Assembly (NCBI RefSeq): GCF_002742335.1
Contig: NZ_MDGR01000007.1
Location: forward strand, 3,848,501 to 3,912,500
Reading direction: 5' to 3'
DNA: 64,000 bases
Origin: Reichenbachiella sp. 5M10
GTDB taxonomy: Bacteria; Bacteroidota; Bacteroidia; Cytophagales; Cyclobacteriaceae
Shown: one piece after another, positions 45,372 through 54,606 of the stretch
How positions within the stretch are numbered: the first letter of the stretch is position 1
How the letters are laid out: each line of letters opens with the position of its first letter
The notes under the pieces: model-generated
The model's input: the letters and a program-made list of their open reading frames with translations, nothing else
Databases searched by the model: none
What the model was told of the DNA's origin: nothing
Translations under genes and position numbers: made by a program

Positions 45372-46991
45372 ATGCGCTACGTACTACTTTCATTATTGCT
45401 CTTCGCGGCTCAACTGAGCACAGCACAAACCTACGACAGACAAGACAGCCTACGTGGCACGATCACACCGGAGCGTGTCTGGTGGGACCTGACCTACTAC
45501 CACCTGACCGTGGAGGTACTGCCAGAGCGCAAAAGCCTCGTGGGTAGCAACCTGATCCAGTACGAAGTGTTAGAACCGCATCAGGTCATACAGGTCGACC
45601 TACAGCCTCCACTGAAGATCACGCAGGTGACACAGGATGGAAAAGTACTTGATTTCAAATCCGAAGGCAATGCACATTTCATTTCCCTCCAAAAAGAACA
45701 AAAAAAAGGTGCTACAGAGTCCATCGTCGTGACCTATAGCGGCCAACCGAGAGAAGCAGTCCACGCGCCGTGGGATGGCGGCATCAGTTGGAAGAAGGAC
45801 GAAAAAGGCAAGCACTTCATCGCCAGCTCTTGCCAAGGGCTGGGCGCATCGGTCTGGTGGCCATGCAAGGATCACATGTACGACGAAGTGGACAGCATGC
45901 TGATCAGTGTAGAGGTGCCCAAAGGCCTCATCGACGTATCCAACGGACGCCTCGTCAAGACAGAGGAAAACAAAAAGAAAAAAACGAAGACCTATCACTG
46001 GGCAGTCTCCAACCCCATCAACAACTATGGCGTCAACATCAACATCGGCAACTACACCCACTGGCACGAGACCTATGCGGGAGAAAAAGGGACGCTGGAC
46101 ATAGACAACTGGGTACTCCGATACAACGAAAAAAAGGCGCGTGCGCAGTTCAAAGAAAACCACCGCATGCTAGAAGCCTTCGAACACTGGTTCGGCCCCT
46201 ACCCCTTCTACGAGGATGGATTCAAACTCGTAGAAGCGCCCTATCTCGGCATGGAGCACCAAAGCTCCGTTACCTATGGCAATAAATTTGCGAATGGCTA
46301 TCTGGGCAGGGATCTGAGTGGTACAGGCTGGGGACTCAAATTTGATTTCATCATCATCCACGAGTCAGGACACGAGTGGTTTGCCAACAACATCACCCAT
46401 CGTGATGCGGCTGACATGTGGATACACGAGAGTTTCACGGCCTACTCCGAAGGGGTGTTTGTAGAGTATTTCTACGGCACAGATGCGGGCAGGGAGTACA
46501 TCCGCGGCACCCGTGCCAACATCCAGAATCAATACCCTGTAATCGGCGACTATGGCATCAACGCAGAGCATCACGATTCGGACGTGTACTACAAAGGCTC
46601 CAACATGCTCAACACCCTACGCAGCTGGATCAATGATGACGACAAATGGCGTGAAATTCTGCGTGGATTGGGAGAGGAGTTTTACCACCAGACGGTCACC
46701 AGTCAGCAGATCGAGGACTATATCTCTCAACACGCTGGCCTGAACCTAGAAGCCTTTTTTGACCAGTACTTGAGAGATATACGTGTACCGACTTTGGAAT
46801 ATTTCGCAAAGGACGAGAGCCTTTTCTACCGCTGGACCAACACCATTGACACTTTTGACATGCCGGTACAGGTCACCATCGATGGTCAACCTCAATCCCT
46901 CTCTCCACAGCAGGGCAAATGGCAGGAAGTCTCAGGGCATTCGCTGAGCCCTGACAGCAACTACTACATCTCCGTGATGAAAATCAAATGA
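45372..46991 (+). CDS. Exported M1-family metallopeptidase
   Basis: This 539-residue aminopeptidase-N-like zinc protease has a signal peptide (residues 1-19, ending LSTAQ). The N-terminal beta-saddle is followed by the catalytic domain with LGMEHQSSVTYGN, a variant of the GAMEN exopeptidase motif. The zinc site HESGH (330-334) is followed 18 residues later by Glu353 (WIHESFTAYSE). The catalytic Tyr is probably that in DVYYKGSNML. It lacks the long C-terminal helical domain of full aminopeptidase N, so it is a short exported version. Codon use looks slightly more GC-rich than its neighbours. Confidence 0.93.
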   Translation: MRYVLLSLLLFAAQLSTAQTYDRQDSLRGTITPERVWWDLTYYHLTVEVLPERKSLVGSNLIQYEVLEPHQVIQVDLQPPLKITQVTQDGKVLDFKSEGNAHFISLQKEQKKGATESIVVTYSGQPREAVHAPWDGGISWKKDEKGKHFIASSCQGLGASVWWPCKDHMYDEVDSMLISVEVPKGLIDVSNGRLVKTEENKKKKTKTYHWAVSNPINNYGVNINIGNYTHWHETYAGEKGTLDIDNWVLRYNEKKARAQFKENHRMLEAFEHWFGPYPFYEDGFKLVEAPYLGMEHQSSVTYGNKFANGYLGRDLSGTGWGLKFDFIIIHESGHEWFANNITHRDAADMWIHESFTAYSEGVFVEYFYGTDAGREYIRGTRANIQNQYPVIGDYGINAEHHDSDVYYKGSNMLNTLRSWINDDDKWREILRGLGEEFYHQTVTSQQIEDYISQHAGLNLEAFFDQYLRDIRVPTLEYFAKDESLFYRWTNTIDTFDMPVQVTIDGQPQSLSPQQGKWQEVSGHSLSPDSNYYISVMKIK

Positions 46992-47039
46992 GAGGTCGGA
47001 GGCCCATGAAAGATAAAAGAACGGCTCAATAAAAGGGGG

Positions 47040-47654
47040 CTAAATCAGACCGTTGTCTTTGGCGAATTGTACAACTTGGAGACCTTTATTTAGATCTAGC
47101 TTGCGCATGACATTTTTGCGATGGGTCTGCACGGTGAGTTCAGAGATGAACAACCGTTCTCCGATCTCACTGCTGGTCAACCCCTCAGCCATGAGCCGGA
47201 TCACATCGATCTCGCGCTTGCTGAGCTTGTACTGACGCACTTCGTCTTCGGATTTGAATGCTTTCAACTGGTCGTAGTATGGCCTTCCATTCATCACCAT
47301 CGAAATAGCCCCAAGGAGCTCCTTGCCCGTATTACTTTTAAGCAAACAACCATCTATACCAATCTTGACGATCTCCTCGACGAAGGACTTTTGGGCGTAC
47401 ATAGTCAAGATAATTATTTTGATTGCTGGATACGCCTTCTTGAGTTGCTTCGCACAGGTGATGCCGTCCATCACGGGCATGTTGATATCAAGTACTACTA
47501 GATCAACCTCATTGTTTTTGACGAACGCCAAGACCTCCTCTCCGTTGAACACAGAGCCTACAATCTCTACCTCTGCACTTGCACTTAGAATCACTTCCAA
47601 ACCTTCCATTACGATCGCATGATCGTCTGCCAACAACACTTTGATTTCACTCAT
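47040..47654 (-). CDS. NarL/LuxR-family response regulator
   Basis: This 204-residue regulator has a receiver domain (Asp10-Asp11, phospho-acceptor Asp56 in VVLDINMPVMDG, Lys near LLKSN). The LuxR-type helix-turn-helix covers about residues 140-204 (LSKREIDVIRLMAEGLTSSEIGERLFIS, VQTHRKNVMRKL). It overlaps the stop of the upstream kinase gene by 4 bp and is the last gene of a four-gene minus-strand cluster. Target genes are not evident. Confidence 0.95.
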   Translation of the reverse strand: MSEIKVLLADDHAIVMEGLEVILSASAEVEIVGSVFNGEEVLAFVKNNEVDLVVLDINMPVMDGITCAKQLKKAYPAIKIIILTMYAQKSFVEEIVKIGIDGCLLKSNTGKELLGAISMVMNGRPYYDQLKAFKSEDEVRQYKLSKREIDVIRLMAEGLTSSEIGERLFISELTVQTHRKNVMRKLDLNKGLQVVQFAKDNGLI

Positions 47655-48442
47655 ACCGGTATATCAATAATAAACGTAGTTCCCTTTTTTCCTGTTTGTA
47701 AAGTCATTTGACCATCCAAAGTATCAATTCTAGAACGAATACTCTTCAACCCCAAGCCTTTTTCGTGTTCTTCTGGCTTTTCGAACCCCACTCCATTGTC
47801 CTCAAAAATAAGACTGAGATGTCCTTGCGTTTCGGTCAGGTCAATATTGACTTGACTCGCTTTGGCGTGCTTCAAAGTGTTGTTGATCAATTCTTGGATG
47901 ATACGGTAGACATTCAGACTCACTTGACTATCAATATCCCTGTCCAAGTGCACCTCAGTACTCACCGATATGCTGTGTGATTCGTTGAGTGCGTCGGTCA
48001 GTTCATATACCGCTGATTTCAACCCAAAGTGCATCAAAGCCTCGGAGTGCAGGCTGTGAGATATCCTCCGCGTCACTTCCGTGGCTCGTGCAGCTACCTC
48101 ACTGATTTTACCCGCGAGGCGATTGCGAGACTCCTCATCCTTCTTCTTTGGGATAGTGTCAGACAGCATCCCTAGAGTCACTAGCATGCTTCCGAGATTG
48201 TCATGCAGTTCTTCTGCCACTTGTCGGTAGGCTTTATCTTTGCCTTCGAGCATGGCATAGGCAGACTTGAGTTCCTCCCGCTTGAGCAGGTCCTCGATCT
48301 CCTGATACTCCAGTTTTTTCTTGAGCAGTTTGCGCTGATAGAGGTAGATAAACAGGATGATGGATGCCACCAACAGCAGCATCCCACTGGTCCCAAGGAC
48401 TAGGACCATTTCTACATTCAACGGGCTACTCTGGCTCTCCAT
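47651..48442 (-). CDS. NarX-type sensor histidine kinase
   Basis: This 263-residue kinase has one membrane helix (about residues 13-35) and a coiled-coil stretch. The HisKA_3 phospho-acceptor is His80 in EELHDNLGSMLVTLG. A HATPase domain follows (ELINNTLKHAKASQV, EDNGVGFEK, GLGLKSIRSRI). There is no periplasmic sensor domain, so the signal probably comes through a partner. The ATG at 48442 overlaps the end of the upstream membrane-protein gene by 25 bp; Met12 at 48409 would avoid overlap but trims the helix's lead. Confidence 0.92.
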   Translation of the reverse strand: MESQSSPLNVEMVLVLGTSGMLLLVASIILFIYLYQRKLLKKKLEYQEIEDLLKREELKSAYAMLEGKDKAYRQVAEELHDNLGSMLVTLGMLSDTIPKKKDEESRNRLAGKISEVAARATEVTRRISHSLHSEALMHFGLKSAVYELTDALNESHSISVSTEVHLDRDIDSQVSLNVYRIIQELINNTLKHAKASQVNIDLTETQGHLSLIFEDNGVGFEKPEEHEKGLGLKSIRSRIDTLDGQMTLQTGKKGTTFIIDIPV

Positions 48443-49056
48443 AGACCTAAAGCAAAAAAAGCATTCTTCAGAATATTCAACACCATATTAATCATCCATG
48501 AAACCTTGCCTGCCCCAATGAACTCTGCACTCAGTAACCACAAAAAAAGTGTCCCCGATGTATAAAACAAAAAACCGACAATCACCCAAAACAACGGGTT
48601 GCGCTCTATGAATACTTCGGCCTCTTTGGCAAACAATTCATACAAGTACAAAATGCAAAGCCCCAATACCAGTACATTTTTGATAGAAATAGCATCGCTC
48701 CATATCACATGTATACCAAGATGAAAAAGGTAATAGGCTGTAAACGACAGGACGACAAAAAGGCAAAAATAGGCAGCCTTTGCCCTGCTCAATATGGCAC
48801 CAAAAAAGAGAAACACCAAGCAAGTATCGATCAGATTGTAGACATTGAGAATCCAATACGTCGAGTTACCCGTCAGCTTATAATAAGAAAGAGAAATCAA
48901 ATCGGAACTGAATGACAGCAGTACAATTCCAAACAGATAGTACAACTCTTTGGCCTTTATTCTTTGGCTAGACACCCATACGGCCAAAAACAATAAAGGT
49001 GAAAAAGTAGATGTATACTGCGCAACAAGTAGCACTAAGCCTGTATCCAATTTCAT
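48418..49056 (-). CDS. Hydrophobic membrane protein of unknown function
   Basis: This 212-residue protein has six to seven predicted helices and short loops, with no known motif (LLVAQYTSTFSPLLF at the start, ARVAR at the end). It lies immediately before, and overlaps by 25 bp, the single-helix kinase gene that lacks a sensor domain. Similar layouts of a membrane protein followed by a kinase and NarL-type regulator are common in Cytophagales. A role as the signal-sensing partner is inferred from this context only. Confidence 0.8.
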   Translation of the reverse strand: MKLDTGLVLLVAQYTSTFSPLLFLAVWVSSQRIKAKELYYLFGIVLLSFSSDLISLSYYKLTGNSTYWILNVYNLIDTCLVFLFFGAILSRAKAAYFCLFVVLSFTAYYLFHLGIHVIWSDAISIKNVLVLGLCILYLYELFAKEAEVFIERNPLFWVIVGFLFYTSGTLFLWLLSAEFIGAGKVSWMINMVLNILKNAFFALGLWRARVAR

Positions 49057-49077
49057 TTCCCCTTCTTAAACCTACGA

Positions 49078-49710
49078 TTAGTTGCAAACAGGACAAGCCG
49101 TTGTATTGTTGTATCCTGGAGCGCCTGGCTCTCCACGCAACTCCATCACATCATCATCGAAAGTTGGGGCATCTCCACTAGGTAGAAGGACAAGATCAGT
49201 AAAAGATTTTTTACCCCCTCTTGCTCCTGGCTTTGTATAGATGTGCATCCCGACTCCTTGGATAGGCCACTTCGTTGTATCAGTCCCGTACTTCAAGTTG
49301 ACAGCCATATATTGATCAACCATGTCTTGCATCGTCGAGATACCGATATAGAAACTCGAAGACACCGATACAGAGAACCCACTTGGCTGTCTCAATTTTT
49401 TACGAAATTTTTTAAACTGGGGCATTTCCACATTGACTATCGTGTCCTCCTCACTAGTCGTCAAAGCTCGACCCAAGTTTGGATAGATTCTTACATTCTT
49501 TGCAAATATCAGCTCCAGGGAATCCTGCACCTTCAGCTCCTCCAAATACTCCGGGTCATTGTTGTATGCTTTGACGGCATCCAAGCTCTCATATTCCATG
49601 ATTTTCTCTTTCAACGACGCGTTTTCTTCTTTCAGGTCTGACAAGCTTGCCGAGTCCGTACAAGCACTCATCAGCATGACAAACACACCTAACAACATTA
49701 GATTTTTCAT
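49078..49710 (-). CDS. Lipoprotein with coiled coil and C-terminal Cys pair
   Basis: This 210-residue lipoprotein has the signal MLMSAC (Cys17). A short coiled coil (residues about 22-45, SLSDLKEENASLKEKIME) is followed by a beta-rich region without a recognised domain. The last residues are TTACPVCN, a CxxC pair at the very end, which could be redox-active or bind a metal. The gene lies 21 bp upstream of the membrane-protein/kinase/regulator genes and is probably cotranscribed with them. Function unknown. Confidence 0.75.
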   Translation of the reverse strand: MKNLMLLGVFVMLMSACTDSASLSDLKEENASLKEKIMEYESLDAVKAYNNDPEYLEELKVQDSLELIFAKNVRIYPNLGRALTTSEEDTIVNVEMPQFKKFRKKLRQPSGFSVSVSSSFYIGISTMQDMVDQYMAVNLKYGTDTTKWPIQGVGMHIYTKPGARGGKKSFTDLVLLPSGDAPTFDDDVMELRGEPGAPGYNNTTACPVCN

Positions 49711-49847
49711 TTTTCAATAAGTTTAAGTAAATACATATTCCTTGAAAGTAAGGCTAAGGCAGGAGATTTCAAAGTTGTGTAGGATAGCCGTCAAATTAAA
49801 TACCCTGTTTGGGGTATAAGTCAAATTTCATCCATCAATTGGAAGCA

Positions 49848-49880
49848 TAAAAAAGGGCTGAAGATTTCTCCTCAGCCCCC
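49848..49880 (-). terminator. Intrinsic terminator of nfeD-floA
   Basis: GGGCTGA (49855-49861) pairs with TCAGCCC (49872-49878) around a 10-base loop. On the minus strand the stem is followed by a run of T. It lies 26 bp after the floA stop. Confidence 0.85.
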
Positions 49881-49904
49881 ATTTTCTTCACGGCACACAG
49901 GTTG

Positions 49905-50888
49905 TTACCTGTCATCCTTCTTTTTAGTTCCGCTAGACTTTGGTTTGGCGATGGACTCACGCATCTCAGTATCTGCTTTGATATTGTCCATCTTGTAGTA
50001 ATCCATGATCCCAAGGTTACCATCACGAAACGCTTCAGCCATTGCCTTCGGTATCTCGGCTTCCGCCTCGATCACTTTGGCTCGTGCCTCTTGTGCTTTG
50101 GCCTTCATTTCTTGCTCTACAGCAACTGCCATCGCTCTACGCTCCTCTGCTTTGGCCTCTGCCACTTTGAGGTCTGCGGCCGCTTGATCCGTCTGTAGAT
50201 CTGCTCCGATGTTTTTACCCACATCTACATCAGCAATATCAATCGATAAGATTTCAAATGCTGTACCTGCATCCAGCCCTCTTGACAAAACCAACTTCGA
50301 AATCTTATCGGGGTTCTCTAATACATCCTTGTGTGTCACTGCCGAACCTATCGAAGTGACAATCCCTTCTCCTACGCGAGCCAAAATCGTGTCTTCGCCG
50401 GCTCCTCCGACTAGCTGAGTCAAATTGGCACGCACAGTCACTCGCGCTACAGCAATCAACTGTATACCATCAGACGCTACTGCAGCGACTCTTGGTGTGG
50501 TGATTACTTTAGGATTGACCGAAATCTGCACTGCCTCAAACACATCTCTACCTGCTAGATCGATCGCTGCAGCTTGATTAAACTCCAATGCGATGTTCGC
50601 CTTGTCCGCCGAAATCAAAGCCTTGATCACAGACGGCACATGCCCTCCTGCCAAGTAATGTGTCTCCAATTCACTGGAGGTCACATCTAATCCTGCCTTA
50701 GTTGCTGTAATCAATGAGTTGACAATAAGAGACGGAGGCACTTTCCGTATTCTCATAAATACCAAATCAAACAACCCTACTTTCACTCCAGAAAATTGAG
50801 CTGTAATCCACAAGCCCACTGGCACGAAGTACAAGAAGATAAAAAATCCTACAATGATTATCATTGCATAAATGGCATAATACATCAT
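49905..50888 (-). CDS. floA: Flotillin-like protein FloA
   Basis: This 327-residue FloA/UPF0365 protein has an N-terminal membrane anchor (residues about 4-26). A SPFH/band-7-like region follows ([33 protein letters not shown]). The C-terminal Ala/Glu-rich helix ([22 protein letters not shown]... to about residue 290) forms the flotillin coiled coil. FloA organises membrane microdomains and scaffolds signalling and secretion proteins in bacteria. The ATG overlaps the nfeD stop by 4 bp, making a typical nfeD-floA operon. Confidence 0.95.
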   Translation of the reverse strand: MMYYAIYAMIIIVGFFIFLYFVPVGLWITAQFSGVKVGLFDLVFMRIRKVPPSLIVNSLITATKAGLDVTSSELETHYLAGGHVPSVIKALISADKANIALEFNQAAAIDLAGRDVFEAVQISVNPKVITTPRVAAVASDGIQLIAVARVTVRANLTQLVGGAGEDTILARVGEGIVTSIGSAVTHKDVLENPDKISKLVLSRGLDAGTAFEILSIDIADVDVGKNIGADLQTDQAAADLKVAEAKAEERRAMAVAVEQEMKAKAQEARAKVIEAEAEIPKAMAEAFRDGNLGIMDYYKMDNIKADTEMRESIAKPKSSGTKKKDDR

Positions 50889-51406
50889 ATCTTATTCGTT
50901 ATAATTAGTTCCACGTATATTTTATTCCCATCCATCTTGGCAATCTTGATGGCCTTATTTTCTTCAACAAACTGTCCTGAGGAGCGCACCTCTACCACGA
51001 CGTCTCCAAAGTCTGCTTTGCCAATAGGCTTGAGCGAAGAACGAGTGACACCTTCTTGACCTAGTACCAAAGTACTTCCCAAGTTTTCATTGACTTTGGA
51101 TTGGATTGACCCTTTGAGTGCAAATCGACTCCATGTATTGGATTTGAAACTGTAAACTATTGCACACACTCCGACAGTCACCGAAGCAGCAAGCACCCAA
51201 TGTCCTGTCATCGTCCCAAAAAGCTCATAACTGTGATAGATACCATATCCACCCACCAAAAAACCAGCAATACCCACAATCGTCGTGCCTGGCACAAAGA
51301 CGATCTCTATAATAATCAGTCCGATGCCTGCCAATATGAGTAAGCCAATGATGATCCAGTCTATCAAGGTAAAGATTGTTTTATTTTGGGAGCCTAAGAT
51401 AGCCAC
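50885..51406 (-). CDS. NfeD-family membrane protein (short form)
   Basis: This 173-residue short NfeD lacks the N-terminal ClpP-like protease domain. It has three or four hydrophobic helices (about 15-90; [18 protein letters not shown]) and a C-terminal OB-fold (about 100-170; [31 protein letters not shown]). NfeD proteins bind flotillins. The start is GTG 51406; the overlapping ATG at 51408 is out of frame. It is the first gene of the nfeD-floA operon. Confidence 0.92.
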   Translation of the reverse strand: MAILGSQNKTIFTLIDWIIIGLLILAGIGLIIIEIVFVPGTTIVGIAGFLVGGYGIYHSYELFGTMTGHWVLAASVTVGVCAIVYSFKSNTWSRFALKGSIQSKVNENLGSTLVLGQEGVTRSSLKPIGKADFGDVVVEVRSSGQFVEENKAIKIAKMDGNKIYVELIITNKI

Positions 51407-51518
51407 ATATCCGCCTCACCACCTAAACCCTATCAAAAAAAATGTCACCGATACCGAAAAATCCCAGCTTACATTTAGCCTCGATTTCTCTCAGTGACAC
51501 TTTGGTATATTTTACTTT

Positions 51519-53003
51519 TTAGTATGCCTTTGCAAAAACAACACGCCCCTTGGATGGTGCTCCAGAATAGACACACTTGCCTTCTTCCTCTGGTTGATCG
51601 ATCGGAATACAACGAATCGTCGCTTTGGTCTCATTCTTGATTTTCTCCTCAGTCTCCGCGGTACCATCCCAATGTGCATAGACAAACCCTCCTTCTTCGC
51701 TATTGATGATAGTCTTGAATTCTTCGTATGTATCTGCCGTAAACGAATGCTCCTCACGATATGCCAGTGCTTTCTTATAAATGGTCTCCTGTATATTGTC
51801 CAAAAGTGCCGAAATATTCTGTGCAAAATCATCATTCAACTGCATGACACTCTTCTCCAACAAATCCCGACGAGCGACTTCTACAGTACCATTCGCAAGG
51901 TCCTTTGGTCCGATAGCAATCCTCACAGGTGTCCCTTTAAGTTCATATTCTGCAAATTTCCACCCTGGCTTATAAGTGTCTCTGTTGTCAAACTTGACCG
52001 ATACTCCCACCTTCTTTAGGTCTGCTTTGATTTTCAATGCTACTTCTGAGATTTCAGCCAATTGCTCCTCTCCCTTAAATATCGGTACGATAACAACTTG
52101 AAAAGGGGCCAATTTAGGAGGCAGTACCAAACCATTGTCATCCGAGTGGGCCATGATCAGCGCTCCCATGAGGCGTGTACTCACTCCCCATGACGTTCCC
52201 CACACATACTCCATTGCTCCGCCTTCTTTGTTGGCAAACTTGACATCAAATGCTTTCGCAAAATTCTGTCCCAAAAAGTGTGACGTACCCGCCTGCAGCG
52301 CTTTGCCATCTTGCATCAGTGCTTCGATACAATAGGTATCTTCTGCTCCAGCAAACCTCTCACTCTCCGTTTTGACTCCTTTGAGTACTGGCAAAGCAAG
52401 ATACTCCTCCGCAAATGTTGCATAGACATTAATCATTTGCACTGTCTCGTCTATCGCCTCTTGTCTGGTAGCATGAGCAGTATGCCCCTCTTGCCACAAA
52501 AACTCAGCTGTCCTCAAAAAGAGCCGTGTTCGCATCTCCCAACGCACCACATTGGCCCACTGATTGATCAACAACGGCAAGTCTCTATACGATTGGATCC
52601 AGTTTTTGTAGGAGTTCCATATCACAGTCTCCGACGTAGGACGCACAATCAACTCCTCTTCCAGTTTGGCTTCTGGATCGACGACTACTCCGTTTCCATT
52701 TTCATCATTTTTTAATCGGTAGTGTGTCACTACGGCACACTCTTTGGCAAAACCTTCTACATGATCAGCCTCTTTGCTCAAATATGACTTGGGTATAAAT
52801 AAAGGAAAGTAAGCATTGCTATGCCCTGTATCCTTAAACATCTCGTCCAGTACCGCTTGCATTTTCTCCCATATAGCGTAACCATACGGCTTGATGACCA
52901 TGCATCCTCGCACCGCCGAATTCTCGGCCAAGTCCGCTCGCTTCACTAATTCATTATACCAGAGCGAATAATCTTCGCTTCTTTTAGGTAATCCTTTACT
53001 CAT
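51519..53003 (-). CDS. proS: Prolyl-tRNA synthetase (short, eukaryote/archaeal-like type)
   Basis: This 494-residue class II synthetase charges tRNA-Pro. It begins [16 protein letters not shown] and shows motif 2-like [24 protein letters not shown] and motif 3 [16 protein letters not shown]. The anticodon-binding domain follows and the C-terminal extension ends [10 protein letters not shown]. The inserted editing domain of E. coli-type ProS is missing, as in archaeal/eukaryotic-like forms common in Bacteroidota. A TATATTTG box on the minus strand (53060-53067) with TTG 24 bp upstream is a likely promoter. Confidence 0.96.
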   Translation of the reverse strand: MSKGLPKRSEDYSLWYNELVKRADLAENSAVRGCMVIKPYGYAIWEKMQAVLDEMFKDTGHSNAYFPLFIPKSYLSKEADHVEGFAKECAVVTHYRLKNDENGNGVVVDPEAKLEEELIVRPTSETVIWNSYKNWIQSYRDLPLLINQWANVVRWEMRTRLFLRTAEFLWQEGHTAHATRQEAIDETVQMINVYATFAEEYLALPVLKGVKTESERFAGAEDTYCIEALMQDGKALQAGTSHFLGQNFAKAFDVKFANKEGGAMEYVWGTSWGVSTRLMGALIMAHSDDNGLVLPPKLAPFQVVIVPIFKGEEQLAEISEVALKIKADLKKVGVSVKFDNRDTYKPGWKFAEYELKGTPVRIAIGPKDLANGTVEVARRDLLEKSVMQLNDDFAQNISALLDNIQETIYKKALAYREEHSFTADTYEEFKTIINSEEGGFVYAHWDGTAETEEKIKNETKATIRCIPIDQPEEEGKCVYSGAPSKGRVVFAKAY

Positions 53004-53059
53004 CTTGATTTTTTAATTCTTTGGTATGAAAATTGCAATATTTCCGAAGAGATATGCGG

Positions 53060-53094
53060 CAAATATAATTCTTTGTCGTATAATATAAACTCAA
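53060..53094 (-). promoter_or_regulatory. Candidate promoter of proS
   Basis: TATATTTG on the minus strand (53060-53067) matches TAnnTTTG. TTG (53092-53094) lies 24 bp upstream, slightly longer than usual. The divergent gene's TATAAT-like word (53079-53084) lies inside the same interval. Confidence 0.5.
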
Positions 53095-53110
53095 TGTACC
53101 ATCATTTAGC

Positions 53111-53116
53111 AGGAGG
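53111..53116 (+). promoter_or_regulatory. Canonical Shine-Dalgarno AGGAGG before the Gly/Tyr-Ser/Arg protein
   Basis: AGGAGG lies five bases before ATG 53122, an ideal Shine-Dalgarno position. This is notable because Bacteroidota ribosomes hide the anti-Shine-Dalgarno sequence and other genes in the window lack such a site. It fixes the start and suggests special translational control. Confidence 0.85.
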
Positions 53117-53121
53117 ACTCT

Positions 53122-54552
53122 ATGAAACTACAAATCACTAAAATAATCGGCATCACATCAGCGATCATTCTCTTCGGGAGTGCCGCTCCTACCGTAGCGC
53201 AAGTCTACGATGACATGTACTATACGAGCAAAGATCGTGAGAAAATAGCCGAGAAGGAAGAAGCCAAAGCCAACGATTCGGAAGAGGTCATCACTGCATA
53301 CAACAATGACGCATATAACAATACCTATGCAGACAAGCAAGTCAATCCCGACTACCTCCAAAAATACAAAGACCAGACCAATACGAGTACAGCACAATCT
53401 TACGCTGATGCTCCTATCTATTCCCAATCGGATTATTATGTCGAAGGGTACGACGAGAATACCTCCTCCAACTACAACTCTCAACCCACAGGTACAACCA
53501 TAGTCAACAACTACTATGGCAACACCTCCCCATACTATGGTGCAGCTTACCCTATCTACAGCCCAGCATGGGGCATAGGGTACAACGCTGGCTGGGGCTG
53601 GTCCCTGAGCTTTAACTATGGCTATGGGTATGGATACGGAGGAGGATATGGCTACTATGACCCCTTCTTCTACGACCCCTTTTACAGCCCAATGTACTGC
53701 TACAACCGCTATAGATGGTATGGTGGATACTATGGCTATGGTGGAGGCTACTATCCTAGCTATGGGCACTATCCCGAATACGTCTATTCGAGCAGTTCCG
53801 CTAGAGGCCCTCGTTACAGCAGGGGTTCAACCGTATCCACCAACAACGGAAGGCTGACAAGACTCTCTTCTGTCGAACCTGCACGCAGCAGTGCTTCACG
53901 TAGTTCAAACTCACGTACGAACAGTGTACAAGATCGCACGGCTACCACAGCCAGCAGATCAAGTAGCGCGCGTACCCGCTCTACGGCAGCCACTAGTACG
54001 GCACGCACCCGTTCCAGTCAAAATGAATACATCGCTAGAGACAGATCGTACAGCAGCGCGAACACAAGCATGTCCTCGTCACGTGCTACTCGCAACAATA
54101 GCACGCGCCCAACCCCAACAAGTAATCACACGACGACTTCTTATCAAAGAGCCGCTACATCAAGTAGCTCTAACACCAGAACAAGCGGAACCAGCTCTTC
54201 GACAAACTCAACTCGTACTCGTACACAAAGCACGAACACTAGTCAACGCTCTAACAGCAATACAACACCGCGTAGAACAAGCAATGCGCCAACGCAACGT
54301 TCTAGCTACTCCTCCACTAGCAACTCCACTAGACGATACCAAAGCAGTGGAAACTCATACAACAGTGGGGCTAGCAACAGTGGATCTAGAACCAACTATA
54401 GCAATGGGGCTTCAAGCGGGCGATCAAGCAGCAGCTATTCTAGAAGCTCAAGTGGATCTTCTAGATCATCAGGAAGTAGTAATTCTGGAAGCAGTAGCTC
54501 TGGAAGCCGGTCGTCTGGGTCCTCTTCCTCTTCGAGCAGAAGTAGAAGATAA
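53122..54552 (+). CDS. Secreted low-complexity protein: Gly/Tyr-rich middle, Ser/Arg-rich C-terminus
   Basis: This 476-residue protein has a signal peptide (1-26, ending APTVAQ) and a charged N-terminal part to about 125. Residues about 130-220 are rich in Gly, Tyr, Pro and Trp (GYGYGYGGGYGYYDPFFYDP). Residues about 221-476 consist almost only of Ser, Arg, Thr, Asn and Gly, with SSSARTRS-like runs and no Cys. There is no lipobox and no type IX sorting domain. Composition suggests a disordered, basic, exported polymer-binding or self-associating protein such as a matrix component; function is unknown. The OMPP1 barrel gene follows after 54 bp. The repetitive DNA also opens long false frames. 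Confidence 0.85.
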   Translation: MKLQITKIIGITSAIILFGSAAPTVAQVYDDMYYTSKDREKIAEKEEAKANDSEEVITAYNNDAYNNTYADKQVNPDYLQKYKDQTNTSTAQSYADAPIYSQSDYYVEGYDENTSSNYNSQPTGTTIVNNYYGNTSPYYGAAYPIYSPAWGIGYNAGWGWSLSFNYGYGYGYGGGYGYYDPFFYDPFYSPMYCYNRYRWYGGYYGYGGGYYPSYGHYPEYVYSSSSARGPRYSRGSTVSTNNGRLTRLSSVEPARSSASRSSNSRTNSVQDRTATTASRSSSARTRSTAATSTARTRSSQNEYIARDRSYSSANTSMSSSRATRNNSTRPTPTSNHTTTSYQRAATSSSSNTRTSGTSSSTNSTRTRTQSTNTSQRSNSNTTPRRTSNAPTQRSSYSSTSNSTRRYQSSGNSYNSGASNSGSRTNYSNGASSGRSSSSYSRSSSGSSRSSGSSNSGSSSSGSRSSGSSSSSSRSRR

Positions 54553-54606
54553 CCTTAATCCCAATAGAAAACCTCAATCCCAACTCACGAGAGATACAAC
54601 ATAGCT

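Noticed and set aside
45600-46285. Open frames on both strands within the M1 peptidase gene
   Set aside because: The peptidase frame has the signal peptide and zinc site; the others are by-products of its GC-richer codons.
53891-54604. A 237-codon open frame inside the low-complexity gene
   Set aside because: It is a frame-shifted reading of the Ser/Arg-coding repeat DNA, has no start context and no protein-like composition, and lies entirely over a gene with signal peptide and Shine-Dalgarno.
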